DNA from: an uncultured Collinsella sp.
Lineage (GTDB): Bacteria > Actinomycetota > Coriobacteriia > Coriobacteriales > Coriobacteriaceae
Length of the DNA stretch: 40,656 nucleotides
Assembly: GCA_900762355.1 (NCBI GenBank)
Contig: CAAFGE010000011.1
Span: forward strand, 1-40,656
Direction: 5' to 3'
Part shown: positions 1-7,729 of the stretch, one piece after another
Layout: every line of letters starts with the position of its first letter
How positions within the stretch are numbered: the stretch's first letter is position 1
The notes under the pieces: generated by a model
Told to the model about the DNA's origin: nothing
Seen by the model: only the letters and a program-made list of their open reading frames with translations
Database searches by the model: none
Translations under genes and position numbers: made by a program

Positions 1-380
1 AAATGGTTCGATGTCTGCCCGGATGCGACACAACTGGTGTGTCCATCCTCGCAGTATCCGGTTCTCAAGGTGCACGCCTGGCGGCTGATCCGGTCCGACC
101 GGGCCGCGCGGCAAGGAGATATATTGCCAGACCGGAGGGGCCCCGTGGGCGGGAATCGCGCACTCCATATTTTGTTCACAAATGAATAGGTCCCTCAGTC
201 GCATCACTGAGGTTAAAACTGAAGCATTAGCTTCTGATATTGGCGATGACCAGCTGGTTTATAGGTGTTAAGGCATCGGTCATCTCTGGAGCGCTACTTT
301 ACTCCAAAGGCATCAGCTATTTGTTTCCCATCGGTAAAAGGCGGGTTTTGTTCGCCAAGCGTTCTTATATATAGATGGAT
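1..380. other. Left edge with no assignable gene
   Basis: No coding region can be supported here. A frame open from base 1 to the TAG at 187-189 on the plus strand could be the last 62 codons of a truncated gene, but the translation resembles no family I recognise and its codon use is not distinctive. The stretch 90-170 is rich in inverted repeats (CCGGTC...GACCGG enclosing GGCAA...TTGCC). CCTCAGT/ACTGAGG at 193-212 forms a 7-bp hairpin followed by TTAAAA, possibly a weak plus-strand terminator. Between 213 and 380 I see nothing beyond the short hairpin GAAGC-ATTA-GCTTC near 221. Confidence 0.3.
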
Positions 381-470
381 ACGGGTTCGAACCCATGAAA
401 GGGCGACAAAAAAAGACGGCCAACCGAAGTTGACCGTCTCAACAATCTTTGGGTGGGCCGTCAGGGGTTC
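381..470 (-). repeat. Decayed duplicate of tRNA-Lys 3' end plus terminator
   Basis: This block is an imperfect direct repeat of 561-646. Both contain the palindrome GGGTTCGAACCC (383-394 and 563-574), about ten bases, a run of A, a terminator hairpin with a YNCG-type loop on the minus strand, a short spacer, and then GGTGGGCCGTCAGGGGTTC, which is the antisense of the tRNA-Lys 3' acceptor and T-stem. In this copy the tRNA sequence stops at base 470 in the T loop, and unrelated hairpin-rich sequence follows. It is therefore a 3'-end fragment and not a second tRNA gene. Confidence 0.75.
408..439 (-). terminator. Rho-independent terminator (minus)
   Basis: Read on the minus strand, an 11-bp stem AGACGGTCAAC/GTTGGCCGTCT (one G-T wobble) closes a C(TTCG)G tetraloop and is followed by seven T. 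It lies downstream of the tRNA-Lys 3'-end duplicate, so it is a second copy of the tRNA terminator. Confidence 0.8.
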
Positions 471-560
471 AGCCTGCTTCGCAGGCGGCCGCTGCGGCGC
501 TTTCGCGCCTTGCGCGCTGCGCTGGCAAACGCTCACGCGTTTCCTCAGCTCCGCGCCCTT
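471..560. repeat. Hairpin-rich insert between tRNA-Lys 3'-end copies
   Basis: About 90 bp separate the truncated tRNA-Lys 3' copy (ending at 470) from the T-arm-like palindrome at 563. It is almost entirely short inverted repeats: CCTGC-TTC-GCAGG, GGCGC-TTTC-GCGCC, and AAACGC-TCAC-GCGTTT. The order and flavour match the insert at 9331-9432 beside tRNA-Gly. No coding capacity is credible. Confidence 0.55.
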
Positions 561-587
561 TCGGGTTCGAACCCGTGCCGCGGCAAC

Positions 588-616
588 AAAAAAGCGACCA
601 ACCGGAGTCGATCGCT
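588..616 (-). terminator. tRNA-Lys terminator (minus)
   Basis: On the minus strand, AGCGATCGAC/GTTGGTCGCT forms a 10-bp stem with two G-T wobbles closing a C(TCCG)G tetraloop, followed by six T. It begins about 11 nt after the encoded CCA of tRNA-Lys and is its natural terminator. Confidence 0.85.
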
Positions 617-626
617 TTCTTTTCTA

Positions 627-702
627 TGGTGGGCCGTCAGGGGTTCGAACCCTGGACCTTGGGATTAAAAGTCCCCTGCTCTGCCAGCTGAGCTAACGGC
701 CC
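627..702 (-). tRNA. tRNA-Lys (anticodon TTT)
   Basis: On the minus strand the sequence folds as a complete cloverleaf. The 7-bp acceptor is GGGCCGT/ACGGCCC, the D arm follows TTAGCTCAGCTGGCAGAGC, the anticodon loop CTTTTAA lies within GGGAC...GTCCC-like pairing and gives anticodon TTT (Lys), and the T arm is CAGGG-TTCGAAC-CCTG. Discriminator A and an encoded CCA (627-629) complete it. A promoter lies immediately upstream and a terminator downstream. The antisense of this gene produces spurious open frames on the plus strand. Confidence 0.95.
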
Positions 703-711
703 GCGGGTGGC

Positions 712-740
712 ATTGTACCACGGTCTGGGACTATTCCCAA
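712..740 (-). promoter_or_regulatory. tRNA-Lys promoter
   Basis: On the minus strand a -35 box TTGGGA (735-740) is separated by exactly 17 bp from a -10 box TACAAT (712-717), which lies 9 bp before the first tRNA base. The -35 box overlaps the last codons of the upstream aminopeptidase gene. Confidence 0.65.
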
Positions 741-2011
741 CTCCATTGGCCGTTCTGGAAAATCACAACTTCACGTCCATCAGGCGTAATGCCCGTAATA
801 TCGATGTCGTCCGTGCCGATCATAAAATCGACGTGCGTGCTCGAGACGTTAACGCCATGCTCCAGGAGCTCCTCCTTGGACATGTCATACCCGCCCTCGA
901 TGCATTCGGGGAAACCGACACCTAGTGCGAGATGGCAGCTAGCGTTCTCGTCATAGAGCGTGTCGTAGAACAGAACGCCACTTTCGCGGATCGGCGTGTT
1001 CTTGGAGATGAGCGCGACCTCTCCCAGGTGAGCAGCGCCCTCGTCAGTATCGATGATACTTGCGAGCGTTGCCTTGCCCACGCGGGCGTCGTAGTCCACC
1101 ACGCGGCCGCCCTCGAACTTAATCCAAAAATCGTCGACTTTATTGCCGTGGTGGATGAGCGGCATGGCCGAGTACACGATACCGTCAGCGCGCATGCGAT
1201 CGGGCGAAGTGAAGACTTCCTCGGTGGGAATGTTGGGGAAGAAGGGGTGCCCATCGGGCGTCTTGCCCTTGCCGCCGGCCCACTCGTGACCCTTCGTCAT
1301 GCCAATCGTCAGATCGGTTCCATTTGCCGCGGTGTAATGCAGGCAGTCGAAACGATTGTCGTTCAGGAAACGCAGGTTCTTTTCGAATGCGGCGTCATGG
1401 AGCTCCCAGTCGCTCTCTGGGTCCTGGCCATCGGCGCGAGCGGTGTGCAGAATCGCATTCCACAGCTTATAGATTGCAACCTCATCGGCGTCTCCCGGGA
1501 ACACCTCGTGCGCCCAAGCCACTACCGGAGCGCCGGCGATGCACCACGGATTGATGTTGTAATCCAGTCCACGGCGGAAAACTTTGCACTGCGTGTTCTT
1601 TGCCTTAGAAGCTGCAGCGGGCTTAGCGGGATCGATGCCCTTAAGGGCGGCGGGGTCCGCACCCTCGATAAAGATAAAGCAGGCACCGTCCTGGGCCAGG
1701 GAATCCAGCTGCAGGCGCTTCCACTCGGGCGTCTGCTCAAAATAGCTTTTCTCGACATGCTCGTACGTGAGCCTCGTCACGGCATCATCGGCCCAGATGA
1801 CCGTCACGTGGCCGGCGCCGGCAGCATAGGCCTCCGCGACCACCACGCGCGCAAACGGCGCGCACTCAACCGGAGACTGAACGACAACTTCCTGGCCGGG
1901 CTTAACGTTTACGCCCTTGCGGACAACCAGGCGCGCATAGTTTTTAATCTTGGACTCCAGGGACTTCATACCCTCCAGGGCCTCTTCGACCGTCAGGGCA
2001 GCTCGAATCAT
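731..2011 (-). CDS. Aminopeptidase, M29 (AmpS/PepS) family
   Basis: A 426-residue cytosolic metallo-exopeptidase that removes N-terminal residues from peptides. The fold is full length for the M29 family (about 410 residues). The C-terminal half holds the expected metal-ligand pattern: Glu in the NIPTEEVFTSP segment, Glu in LGEVALI, His in ENASCHLALGVGF, and the His/Asp pair in SSTHVDFMIG. The start is taken at the ATG at 2011 because GGAG lies 6 nt before it; another ATG four codons upstream (2023) has no ribosome-binding site. The gene precedes tRNA-Lys on the same strand, and its upstream neighbour ends in its own terminator, so it is probably monocistronic. The family is clear; substrate preference cannot be read from sequence. 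Confidence 0.9.
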   Translation of the reverse strand: MIRAALTVEEALEGMKSLESKIKNYARLVVRKGVNVKPGQEVVVQSPVECAPFARVVVAEAYAAGAGHVTVIWADDAVTRLTYEHVEKSYFEQTPEWKRLQLDSLAQDGACFIFIEGADPAALKGIDPAKPAAASKAKNTQCKVFRRGLDYNINPWCIAGAPVVAWAHEVFPGDADEVAIYKLWNAILHTARADGQDPESDWELHDAAFEKNLRFLNDNRFDCLHYTAANGTDLTIGMTKGHEWAGGKGKTPDGHPFFPNIPTEEVFTSPDRMRADGIVYSAMPLIHHGNKVDDFWIKFEGGRVVDYDARVGKATLASIIDTDEGAAHLGEVALISKNTPIRESGVLFYDTLYDENASCHLALGVGFPECIEGGYDMSKEELLEHGVNVSSTHVDFMIGTDDIDITGITPDGREVVIFQNGQWSWE

Positions 2012-2040
2012 GTGCCACTCCATCTATCTATAGAACAGTA

Positions 2041-2075
2041 AAAAGGCGCGCCGCAAAAACGACGCGCCTTATATC
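2041..2075 (-). terminator. Terminator after membrane-protein gene (minus)
   Basis: AAGGCGCG/CGCGCCTT inverted repeat with a T-rich loop, followed on the minus strand by TTTTTAC. It lies between the small membrane-protein gene (stop at 2101) and the aminopeptidase start, closing the purC operon. Confidence 0.7.
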
Positions 2076-2100
2076 TTAGCGATAAGTATGTATGCAAACG

Positions 2101-2676
2101 CTACTTCTTCTTGGAGTCCTTCTTGTCCTCCTCGGCAGCTGCGCGCTCGATAAGAGCGTTGAGCTTGTTCTCGGACATGCCCTCGGCCTGCGCGCGGTAC
2201 ATGTTGCGCAAGGGACGAATACGAGCGAAGTCGTAGATAAAGTCACCTAGGATGATGACATAGGACAAAACAATGCCGACCATCTGGACGGGACTGGACA
2301 CCGTGCCGCCGGGAGCGAAGTAGAGCGAAGCCCAAATTGCCACGACAAGCACCATGCCGATGGCGAGCACGGCCCACCAGATACGACGGCGCTTGGTGTA
2401 GTCCTCGTCCTGCTTGAGGAGGATATTCGACACCGTGTAGATGCGGTCCTCCTTGGCGCGCTGCTTAGCCTTGCGGGCGCGCTTCTCCTCTTTAGAGAGG
2501 CCCTCGAGGTTCTCACCCTTCTCGAGCTCTTTGCGGCGTGCCTTAGACGAAGCCGGCACGACGCGAACGGAGCTCGCTGCCTGGCGGGCGGGCTTAGCAG
2601 ATGCGGCGGACTTGCGCGCAACCCCGGTAACCTCGTGGGATTGCGTGCGCGTGTTCGTGGCGCTACGGGTACTCAC
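2101..2676 (-). CDS. Two-helix membrane protein of unknown function
   Basis: 191 residues, not assigned to a named family. The N-terminal 95 residues are strongly basic and rich in Ala, Ser, Lys and Arg (SKEEKRARKAKQRAKED), suggesting a cytoplasmic nucleic-acid- or membrane-surface-binding tail. Two hydrophobic helices follow at about 99-120 and 129-149, then a charged C-terminus ending KKDSKKK. The start is a GTG immediately after the purC stop (TAA then GTG), with AAGGAG inside the end of purC, so translation is probably coupled to purC. The topology resembles small Coriobacteriia-specific membrane proteins; function unknown. Confidence 0.8.
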   Translation of the reverse strand: MSTRSATNTRTQSHEVTGVARKSAASAKPARQAASSVRVVPASSKARRKELEKGENLEGLSKEEKRARKAKQRAKEDRIYTVSNILLKQDEDYTKRRRIWWAVLAIGMVLVVAIWASLYFAPGGTVSSPVQMVGIVLSYVIILGDFIYDFARIRPLRNMYRAQAEGMSENKLNALIERAAAEEDKKDSKKK

Positions 2677-3564
2677 TTATGCGTTCTCCTTCATGCTTGT
2701 GAACTGGGAGCCCGTGATGATCTGGAAGGCCTCGCGATAGCGCTCGGACGTGCCATCGATGACCTCGGCGGGCAGGTGCGGGGTCTCCCCCGTCATATCC
2801 CAGTTGGCCTTGAGCCAATTGCGGACGAATTGTTTGTCGTAGCTAGGCTGGATCTTGCCCTCCTCGTAGCTGGCAGCAGGCCAGAAACGGCTGGAGTCGG
2901 GCGTGAGGCACTCGTCGATCAGCGTGACCTTGCCATCTATGACACCAAACTCAAACTTAGTGTCGGCGATGATGATGCCACGGGTCGCGGCGTACTCGGC
3001 GGCAGCCTTGTAGATCTTGAGGGAAAGGTCGCGAATCTGCGTGGCGATGTCCTCGCCCACGATCTCGCAGCAACGCTCGAACGAGATGTTCTCGTCGTGG
3101 TCACCGATCTCGGCCTTCGTGGACGGCGTGAACAGCGGCTCGGGAAGCTTGGAGGCCTCGGTCAGGCCCTCAGGCAGCTGGATGCCGCAGACGGTGCCGT
3201 TCTCGTCATAGGTCTTCTTGCCCGAACCGGTCAGATAGCCGCGGACGATGCACTCGATAGGAATCGTCTGGGCCTTCTTAACCAGCATAGCGCGGCCAGC
3301 GAGGTAGTCACGATACTCAGCAAACTCCTCGGGGAAATCCGCCGGGTCGATGGAAACGAGATGGTTGGGGACGATGTCGGCAAACTTATCGAACCAGAAT
3401 GCCGAGATGCGATTGAGTACCTCTCCCTTAAACGGAATCTCGTCGGGAAGAATGAAGTCGAACGCAGAAATGCGGTCGGTGGCGACCATCAGCAGGTTTT
3501 CACCGGCATCGTAAATATCACGAACCTTGCCACGAGAATCCGGACGACGCTCCATCGTTGTCAC
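2677..3564 (-). CDS. purC: Phosphoribosylaminoimidazole-succinocarboxamide synthase
   Basis: SAICAR synthetase joins CAIR and aspartate using ATP, the eighth step of de novo IMP synthesis. Family hallmarks are visible: the glycine-rich start SRGKVRDIYDAG, DRISAFDFILPDEIPFKGEVLN, the ECIVRGYLTGSGKKTY block, IIADTKFEFG, and the DECLTPDSSRFWP substrate motif. The length of about 295 residues is normal for the single-domain bacterial enzyme. The GTG at 3564 is preferred because AAGGAG lies 8 nt upstream; an upstream in-frame GTG at 3573 overlaps that site. purB, for the following pathway step, lies 4 kb away on the same strand but separated by unrelated genes. Confidence 0.95.
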   Translation of the reverse strand: MTTMERRPDSRGKVRDIYDAGENLLMVATDRISAFDFILPDEIPFKGEVLNRISAFWFDKFADIVPNHLVSIDPADFPEEFAEYRDYLAGRAMLVKKAQTIPIECIVRGYLTGSGKKTYDENGTVCGIQLPEGLTEASKLPEPLFTPSTKAEIGDHDENISFERCCEIVGEDIATQIRDLSLKIYKAAAEYAATRGIIIADTKFEFGVIDGKVTLIDECLTPDSSRFWPAASYEEGKIQPSYDKQFVRNWLKANWDMTGETPHLPAEVIDGTSERYREAFQIITGSQFTSMKENA

Positions 3565-3595
3565 GTGAGTCACTCCTTACCTAAATACGACAGAA

Positions 3596-3615
3596 ATGCG
3601 GGTTCTTTCCCGCAT
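3596..3615 (-). terminator. Hairpin downstream of histidine kinase gene
   Basis: ATGCGGG/CCCGCAT 7-bp stem in the 109-bp gap between the histidine kinase stop (minus) and purC. On the minus strand it is followed by TTTCTG, a weak T tract. It probably ends the two-component operon. Confidence 0.45.
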
Positions 3616-3673
3616 GTTTTCGCAAACTCGGAGCGGCAGGGACGCGGCCCCTCCTTCACCGAATAGCGAAAAG

Positions 3674-5239
3674 CTAGTGCTCCATTGTAGTAGATGCCGC
3701 GTCCGCCGTGTGCTCGCGGGGCAGATGAATTGTAAAAGTCGTACCCTTTCCAAGCTCCGACTCCACGGATATGTAGCCATGGTGACGCTCGACGATCTGC
3801 TTGGTCACGGCGAGGCCAACGCCCAGGCCGCCAGCTTCGCGGGCGCGGCTGGCATCGGCGCGCCAAAACCGCCCGAAGATGCGCGACAGATCGTCCTTGG
3901 CAATACCGATACCGGTATCCGAAACGGCAATACTGACATGCTTGCGGTCACTGAGCACCGACACCACGACCCAACCGCCCTCGGGGGTGTAGCGCATGGC
4001 GTTGCTCATGAGGTTGATGACGCATTGCGTGATCATGTCGGGATCGGCTTCGACGACATCGTCGTGACCCTGGGTCTCGTCCGCAAAACGCAGGCGCAGA
4101 TCGCGGTCGACAAACAGGCGCTCCTGGGCATTGACGATGGAACGCACGAACGGAACCATGTCCACCGGTTCTAGATTGAGCGGAGCCGTGCTGTTTTCCA
4201 TACGCGATAGGTCGAGCATCTGCTGCACCAGACGAGCCAGGCGACGCGTCTCGGAAGCAACGGTCTCCAAATGCTCATCGTCGGTGGGATACACGCCATC
4301 CTGCATGGCCTCGACCGTTGCGAGCATGGCCATAAGCGGCGTGCGCAGCTCGTGTGCAACGTCTGAGGTCAGGCGCTTCTCGTGTTTCATATCCTTCTCG
4401 AGCGAAGTGGCCATCTCATCGAAGGTCTCACCCAGCTGATCGATCTCGTCATCACCGCGCAGTCCCGTGCGAGCCGACAGGTCGCCGTCACGGATTTGCT
4501 TTGCGGTACTGGTGATGCGATGAATCGGCTTGGTGAGCATGCGCGACACGAGCGATCCGATAACGACCGAAATGCAGATTGCAACAACCGCGGCGAGGGC
4601 CATGGCGTTAAAGGTCTTCTCCCTAAACGCAGAGTCCGCCTTGGTGAGCAGCGCGTCGGAGCCGATGGCCCACAGCTTTACCTGTCCGACATGCTCGCCG
4701 GAAGACGTTACAATCTCGACGTTAGCAACGCTATCGGAGTCGGTTGGAGCAGACGAGACCGGGCTATGCGATGCCCTCTTGCCGCTCGTGTCGTCGGTCG
4801 TAGCCTGGTTTTCGCGTACATCGGCGGTGGCGCTTGCCGAGGGCCAGGAATCGTCATAAACGATCACACCCTTTTTATTGACGACCTGCATGCCCAGATC
4901 GTCGGAAACCAAACTCGACGTTGCGACCGTGCGCAGTTCTCCCGCGGTCCAAGAGCCGTTTTCCTCATATGAGGTCGCCAACTTCTCGGCAGCGGAATTT
5001 GCGATTTCGACGATATTGGAGCGTGTGTAATCCGAAAAGACCGTGCCCCACACAACAGAGACAACGCCCACCAGCACCAATACCGTCATGAGCGATGTCA
5101 GAGCAAAAGCAAGTGCCATGCGCGAGGGATAGCTCATCGTTGGCCGTGAATCGGAACGAGGCGTGTTCCAACTAGCCTTGGAACCCGCCTCGCTCTCCTG
5201 CTTGTGCTTTTGTCCGATTTCAAAGCGCGCAGGTGTCAT
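3674..5239 (-). CDS. Membrane sensor histidine kinase
   Basis: A 521-residue EnvZ/PhoR-type transmembrane kinase. A 40-residue cytoplasmic lead precedes TM1 (about 41-66). A roughly 145-residue extracytoplasmic sensor follows, with a Ser/Asp/Thr-rich low-complexity part at 130-175, then TM2 (212-234) and a HAMP linker (to about 285). HisKA has the phospho-acceptor His296 in SDVAHELRTPL. HATPase_c has its N box (CVINLMSNAMRYTPEGG), G1 (SDTGIGI) and G2 (GGLGVGLAV). It autophosphorylates and passes phosphate to the regulator encoded 11 bp upstream in the same operon. The signal it senses is not evident. Confidence 0.93.
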   Translation of the reverse strand: MTPARFEIGQKHKQESEAGSKASWNTPRSDSRPTMSYPSRMALAFALTSLMTVLVLVGVVSVVWGTVFSDYTRSNIVEIANSAAEKLATSYEENGSWTAGELRTVATSSLVSDDLGMQVVNKKGVIVYDDSWPSASATADVRENQATTDDTSGKRASHSPVSSAPTDSDSVANVEIVTSSGEHVGQVKLWAIGSDALLTKADSAFREKTFNAMALAAVVAICISVVIGSLVSRMLTKPIHRITSTAKQIRDGDLSARTGLRGDDEIDQLGETFDEMATSLEKDMKHEKRLTSDVAHELRTPLMAMLATVEAMQDGVYPTDDEHLETVASETRRLARLVQQMLDLSRMENSTAPLNLEPVDMVPFVRSIVNAQERLFVDRDLRLRFADETQGHDDVVEADPDMITQCVINLMSNAMRYTPEGGWVVVSVLSDRKHVSIAVSDTGIGIAKDDLSRIFGRFWRADASRAREAGGLGVGLAVTKQIVERHHGYISVESELGKGTTFTIHLPREHTADAASTTMEH

Positions 5240-5250
5240 ATGTGATTTCC

Positions 5251-5973
5251 CTATTTCTCGTCCGACTTATCGGTCTTGGCCGGAGCCTCGAAGCGATAGC
5301 CGACACCATGGACGGTGTAGAGCCACTTGGGCTTCTTGGGATCATCGCCCAGCTTGGCGCGAAGATTCTTCACGTGGCTATCGATGGTGCGCTCATAGCC
5401 CTCAAAGTCATACCCGAGCACTTTCTCGACCAGCTCCATGCGGTTATACACACGGCCGGGATGGCGGGCAAGCGTGGTGAGCAGCTTAAACTCGGAAGCC
5501 GTCAGATCGACTTCCTTGCCCTCGACCAAGATCTTGTGGCCCGAGATATCGATGACCAGATCGCCAAAGTCGAGCACCTCGACGGCCGGCTCATCGGCCT
5601 GGTGGGCACGGCGGAACAAGGCGCGTACGCGCGCGACAAGCTCGCGCGGCGAGAACGGCTTGATCAGGTAGTCGTCGGCACCGAGCTCGAGGCCGATAAT
5701 ACGGTCCTCGATCTCACCCTTAGCCGTCAGCATAATGATGGGGACATCCGAGGTATCGCGAATGGTGCGGCAAACGCGCTCGCCGGGAATCTTGGGGAGC
5801 ATAAGATCGAGCACGACCAGGTCGAACTGATGCTTCTCGAACTCCTCGATCGCGGACTGGCCGTCGCCGACGCCCACAACCCAGTAGCCTTCGCGCTCGA
5901 GATAGGCAGCGACGGCGTCACGGATTGCCTTCTCATCCTCGACCAGCAGAATCTTTTTTGCATCTGAAGCCAT
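5251..5973 (-). CDS. OmpR/PhoB-family response regulator
   Basis: 240 residues. The N-terminal receiver has acidic residues E12/D13, phospho-acceptor Asp56 in VVLDLMLP and the switch lysine in YLIKPFSPREL. The C-terminal winged-helix DNA-binding domain (about 140-230) has the family signature LTASEFKLLTTLARHPGRVYNRMEL and RTIDSHVKNLRAKL. It acts as the transcription factor of the kinase encoded just downstream. The ATG at 5973 is chosen because AGGGGGG lies 7 nt before it; a TTG seven codons upstream has no Shine-Dalgarno. A 150-bp non-coding gap upstream must hold the operon's promoter. Confidence 0.94.
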   Translation of the reverse strand: MASDAKKILLVEDEKAIRDAVAAYLEREGYWVVGVGDGQSAIEEFEKHQFDLVVLDLMLPKIPGERVCRTIRDTSDVPIIMLTAKGEIEDRIIGLELGADDYLIKPFSPRELVARVRALFRRAHQADEPAVEVLDFGDLVIDISGHKILVEGKEVDLTASEFKLLTTLARHPGRVYNRMELVEKVLGYDFEGYERTIDSHVKNLRAKLGDDPKKPKWLYTVHGVGYRFEAPAKTDKSDEK

Positions 5974-6028
5974 AACACGGCCCCCCTGTCTCAATTAGCT
6001 AAGAACAAGCCCATTTTAACGCACCTGA

Positions 6029-6067
6029 GCCCGCCGGATGCCGCTATGACGCGGCAGCTCGGCGGGC
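6029..6067 (-). terminator. Nested hairpin between Tat/lipobox gene and response regulator
   Basis: GCCCGCCG/CGGCGGGC outer arms enclose TGCCGC/GCGGCA, giving a long GC-rich stem. It follows the gene ending at 6127 on the minus strand but lacks a good T tract, so it could be a terminator or a leader structure of the response-regulator operon. Confidence 0.4.
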
Positions 6068-6126
6068 GGTACTCACAATTACAACGCGCTTATTCCCCTG
6101 TTGGCGCCTTTTTAACCCCTCTAAGC

Positions 6127-7338
6127 TTAAAGAGAGAATAGGCGTGCAGTGACCGTCTCTGGTATACCCTGGCTGTTGCGCACCGTGGCGTACGTAAGGA
6201 ATGAGTCCGATTTTCCCGCCGTAGCTGGATAATCGCCATACTCCAAAGCGCGGTCGGGCGACAGCAGCGAGCCATAGGTCTTGGCAGAGGTGTCGATCAG
6301 GAAATGCGACGCCTGTACCTTAACAAGGTATTTATTCTTCTTGCCAGCCGCACATGCGAGCGGCTCGCGTGACAGAAAGAGGTACGGCCCTCCCTCATTA
6401 CCGATATACGTGCCCATGTTGCCCAGGCTGCCCACACCGCTATAGGTCGCCTCGATAGAAAACACGAAGGTATCGCCCATATATACGGCCTCGAAAGGCG
6501 AGACTGACGAGGGAAGGACTAGCTGGGCACGCTTGGTGTTGTTGCCGTCGGTCAGATCGATTGCCGTTATGCCGTAGTAGACGCCCTCGTCGTTGCGGAC
6601 ACGCGGCGAGATGGTCAAAATGCCGTCGCTCGCGCGCGGGGCCGATGCAAAGCGGCCCGTCGATTTCCAAATTGCCTCGGCCTTGGATTCATCAAGCGAG
6701 CGACGATAGCAAAACGAATCACTACTCGTTTTATTGCCGCCTGCCGAAGGCATTTTATACCAGATGACTGATGACCCGAACGCCGTAAACAGGGGCGGAT
6801 CATAGTCCTTGCCACCTCGATCGAGCTCAACCACATCGCCAGAGAGCGAAGCGCCCGACAGATTTTGAGCGTAGAGCTTCCACGATGAATTGGCAAAGTT
6901 CATCTCAACCCACGCAAACACGCCATCGCCGGCACGGACATCGTAAAATGCATATCCCGTGCCCTCGATAGGGTCCTCGATTAATGTAGTAAGCGAGCCA
7001 TCGCCCAGGTTGAGCACACCGAGTGTGTTGGCGTGCAGTGCCGATGCAGGCGCCATCATCGCCGCGGCGTAATCGCCGTCGCAGTAGTACAGCAGCGTAC
7101 CCAGAGGCAGCGTCCACGACGACGCCGGCTCAAGATCGATGTCGACTGCCTCGTACTCATCCGTAATCGAGATGATTTTGGAATCGTCCTTGATAACCTG
7201 CGGCTCGCCGGCGGCATCATCGCTGGTGCCCGTTTTTTTCGAGCATCCGGCAAGCACCGTGGCAGCGCCCGCGGCAGCCCCACCGAGTACAAAGCCGCGA
7301 CGCGATATTCCGTTCTTGATGTGATCGGCGATACCCAT
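6127..7338 (-). CDS. Secreted protein with Tat motif and lipobox, unknown function
   Basis: 403 residues. The N-terminus carries a twin-arginine motif (SRRGFVLGG, Arg13-Arg14) followed by a lipobox LAGC with Cys32, indicating export by Tat and lipid anchoring on the outer face of the membrane. The mature part has repeated short strands and Trp/Tyr-rich segments (VDLEPASSWTLPLG, FAWVEMNFANSSWKLY, GVYYGITAIDLTDG), which suggests a beta-propeller-like sensor or binding domain; that is an inference. The start overlaps the upstream TSCPD gene stop by one base (TAATG), so the two are translationally coupled. I do not recognise a named family. Confidence 0.82.
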   Translation of the reverse strand: MGIADHIKNGISRRGFVLGGAAAGAATVLAGCSKKTGTSDDAAGEPQVIKDDSKIISITDEYEAVDIDLEPASSWTLPLGTLLYYCDGDYAAAMMAPASALHANTLGVLNLGDGSLTTLIEDPIEGTGYAFYDVRAGDGVFAWVEMNFANSSWKLYAQNLSGASLSGDVVELDRGGKDYDPPLFTAFGSSVIWYKMPSAGGNKTSSDSFCYRRSLDESKAEAIWKSTGRFASAPRASDGILTISPRVRNDEGVYYGITAIDLTDGNNTKRAQLVLPSSVSPFEAVYMGDTFVFSIEATYSGVGSLGNMGTYIGNEGGPYLFLSREPLACAAGKKNKYLVKVQASHFLIDTSAKTYGSLLSPDRALEYGDYPATAGKSDSFLTYATVRNSQGIPETVTARLFSL

Positions 7339-7601
7339 TAGGCGATCTCGGCGCGAGCGGCCTCGATAGCGCGCGTAAGCTGGTCGGCGCAGGAGGTCTT
7401 TTTCATACCGCAGGTATTACCGGCGAGAACCCCGATTACGCGATCGGCAGGAACGCCCTCGACCAGCTTGGAGATAGCCTTGAGATTGCCGTCGCAGCCG
7501 CCGGTAAACTCAACGCCCATCACCTTGTTGCCGTCATCGGAAAGGTCAAGGTGAATATTGCGAGCACACACGCCCTGAGGCTTGTAATCAAACGAAATCA
7601 T
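7338..7601 (-). CDS. TSCPD-domain small protein (TIGR03905-like)
   Basis: 87 residues containing four cysteines, C12, C36, C64 and C71, arranged as in the zinc-binding TSCPD domain found at the C-terminus of class II ribonucleotide reductases; the local motif here is TSCADQL. Stand-alone members are widespread in anaerobes but have no established role. A metal-binding or redox function is inferred from the cysteines. It is the first gene of a two-gene unit with the lipobox protein downstream (one-base overlap). It lies behind a hairpin that separates it from purB. Confidence 0.85.
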   Translation of the reverse strand: MISFDYKPQGVCARNIHLDLSDDGNKVMGVEFTGGCDGNLKAISKLVEGVPADRVIGVLAGNTCGMKKTSCADQLTRAIEAARAEIA

Positions 7602-7665
7602 GCGATCCCCTCTCAGAATGTTATTCGAGACGACTATTATCCCCGTCTTTCCCTAAATGCAACGA

Positions 7666-7703
7666 GGCGCTTTGCCGGCAACACACATTACCAGCAAAGC
7701 GCC
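7666..7703 (-). terminator. purB terminator (minus)
   Basis: A 13-bp stem with one mismatch (GGCGCTTTGCYGG) and a 12-nt loop lies 27 bp downstream of the purB stop codon. The T tract after it on the minus strand is weak (TCGTTGCATTT), so efficiency is uncertain. Confidence 0.6.
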
Positions 7704-7729
7704 CTAAAAAGCTAACGTTATGCCCGAAC

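Noticed and set aside
3..185. 60-codon plus-strand frame at the left edge
   Set aside because: No ribosome-binding site, Arg/Gly/Pro-rich composition typical of random frames in GC-rich DNA, and a second frame is equally open.
441..600. A second complete tRNA gene downstream of tRNA-Lys
   Set aside because: Only the acceptor 3' strand and half of the T arm are present; no D arm, anticodon arm or acceptor 5' strand can be folded.
381..646. CRISPR-like array
   Set aside because: The direct repeats are only two, imperfect, and explained by tRNA 3'-end and terminator duplication; no spacers of even length and no cas genes.
265..696. Open frames reading through the tRNA-Lys region on the plus strand (ending like GGPSGVRTLDLGIKSP)
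   Set aside because: These are translations of antisense tRNA; the peptide is a familiar artefact of tRNA genes and the DNA is explained by the tRNA and its repeat.
932..2041. Long plus-strand frame opposite the M29 aminopeptidase
   Set aside because: Antisense to a clear conserved gene; a by-product of high GC and codon bias.
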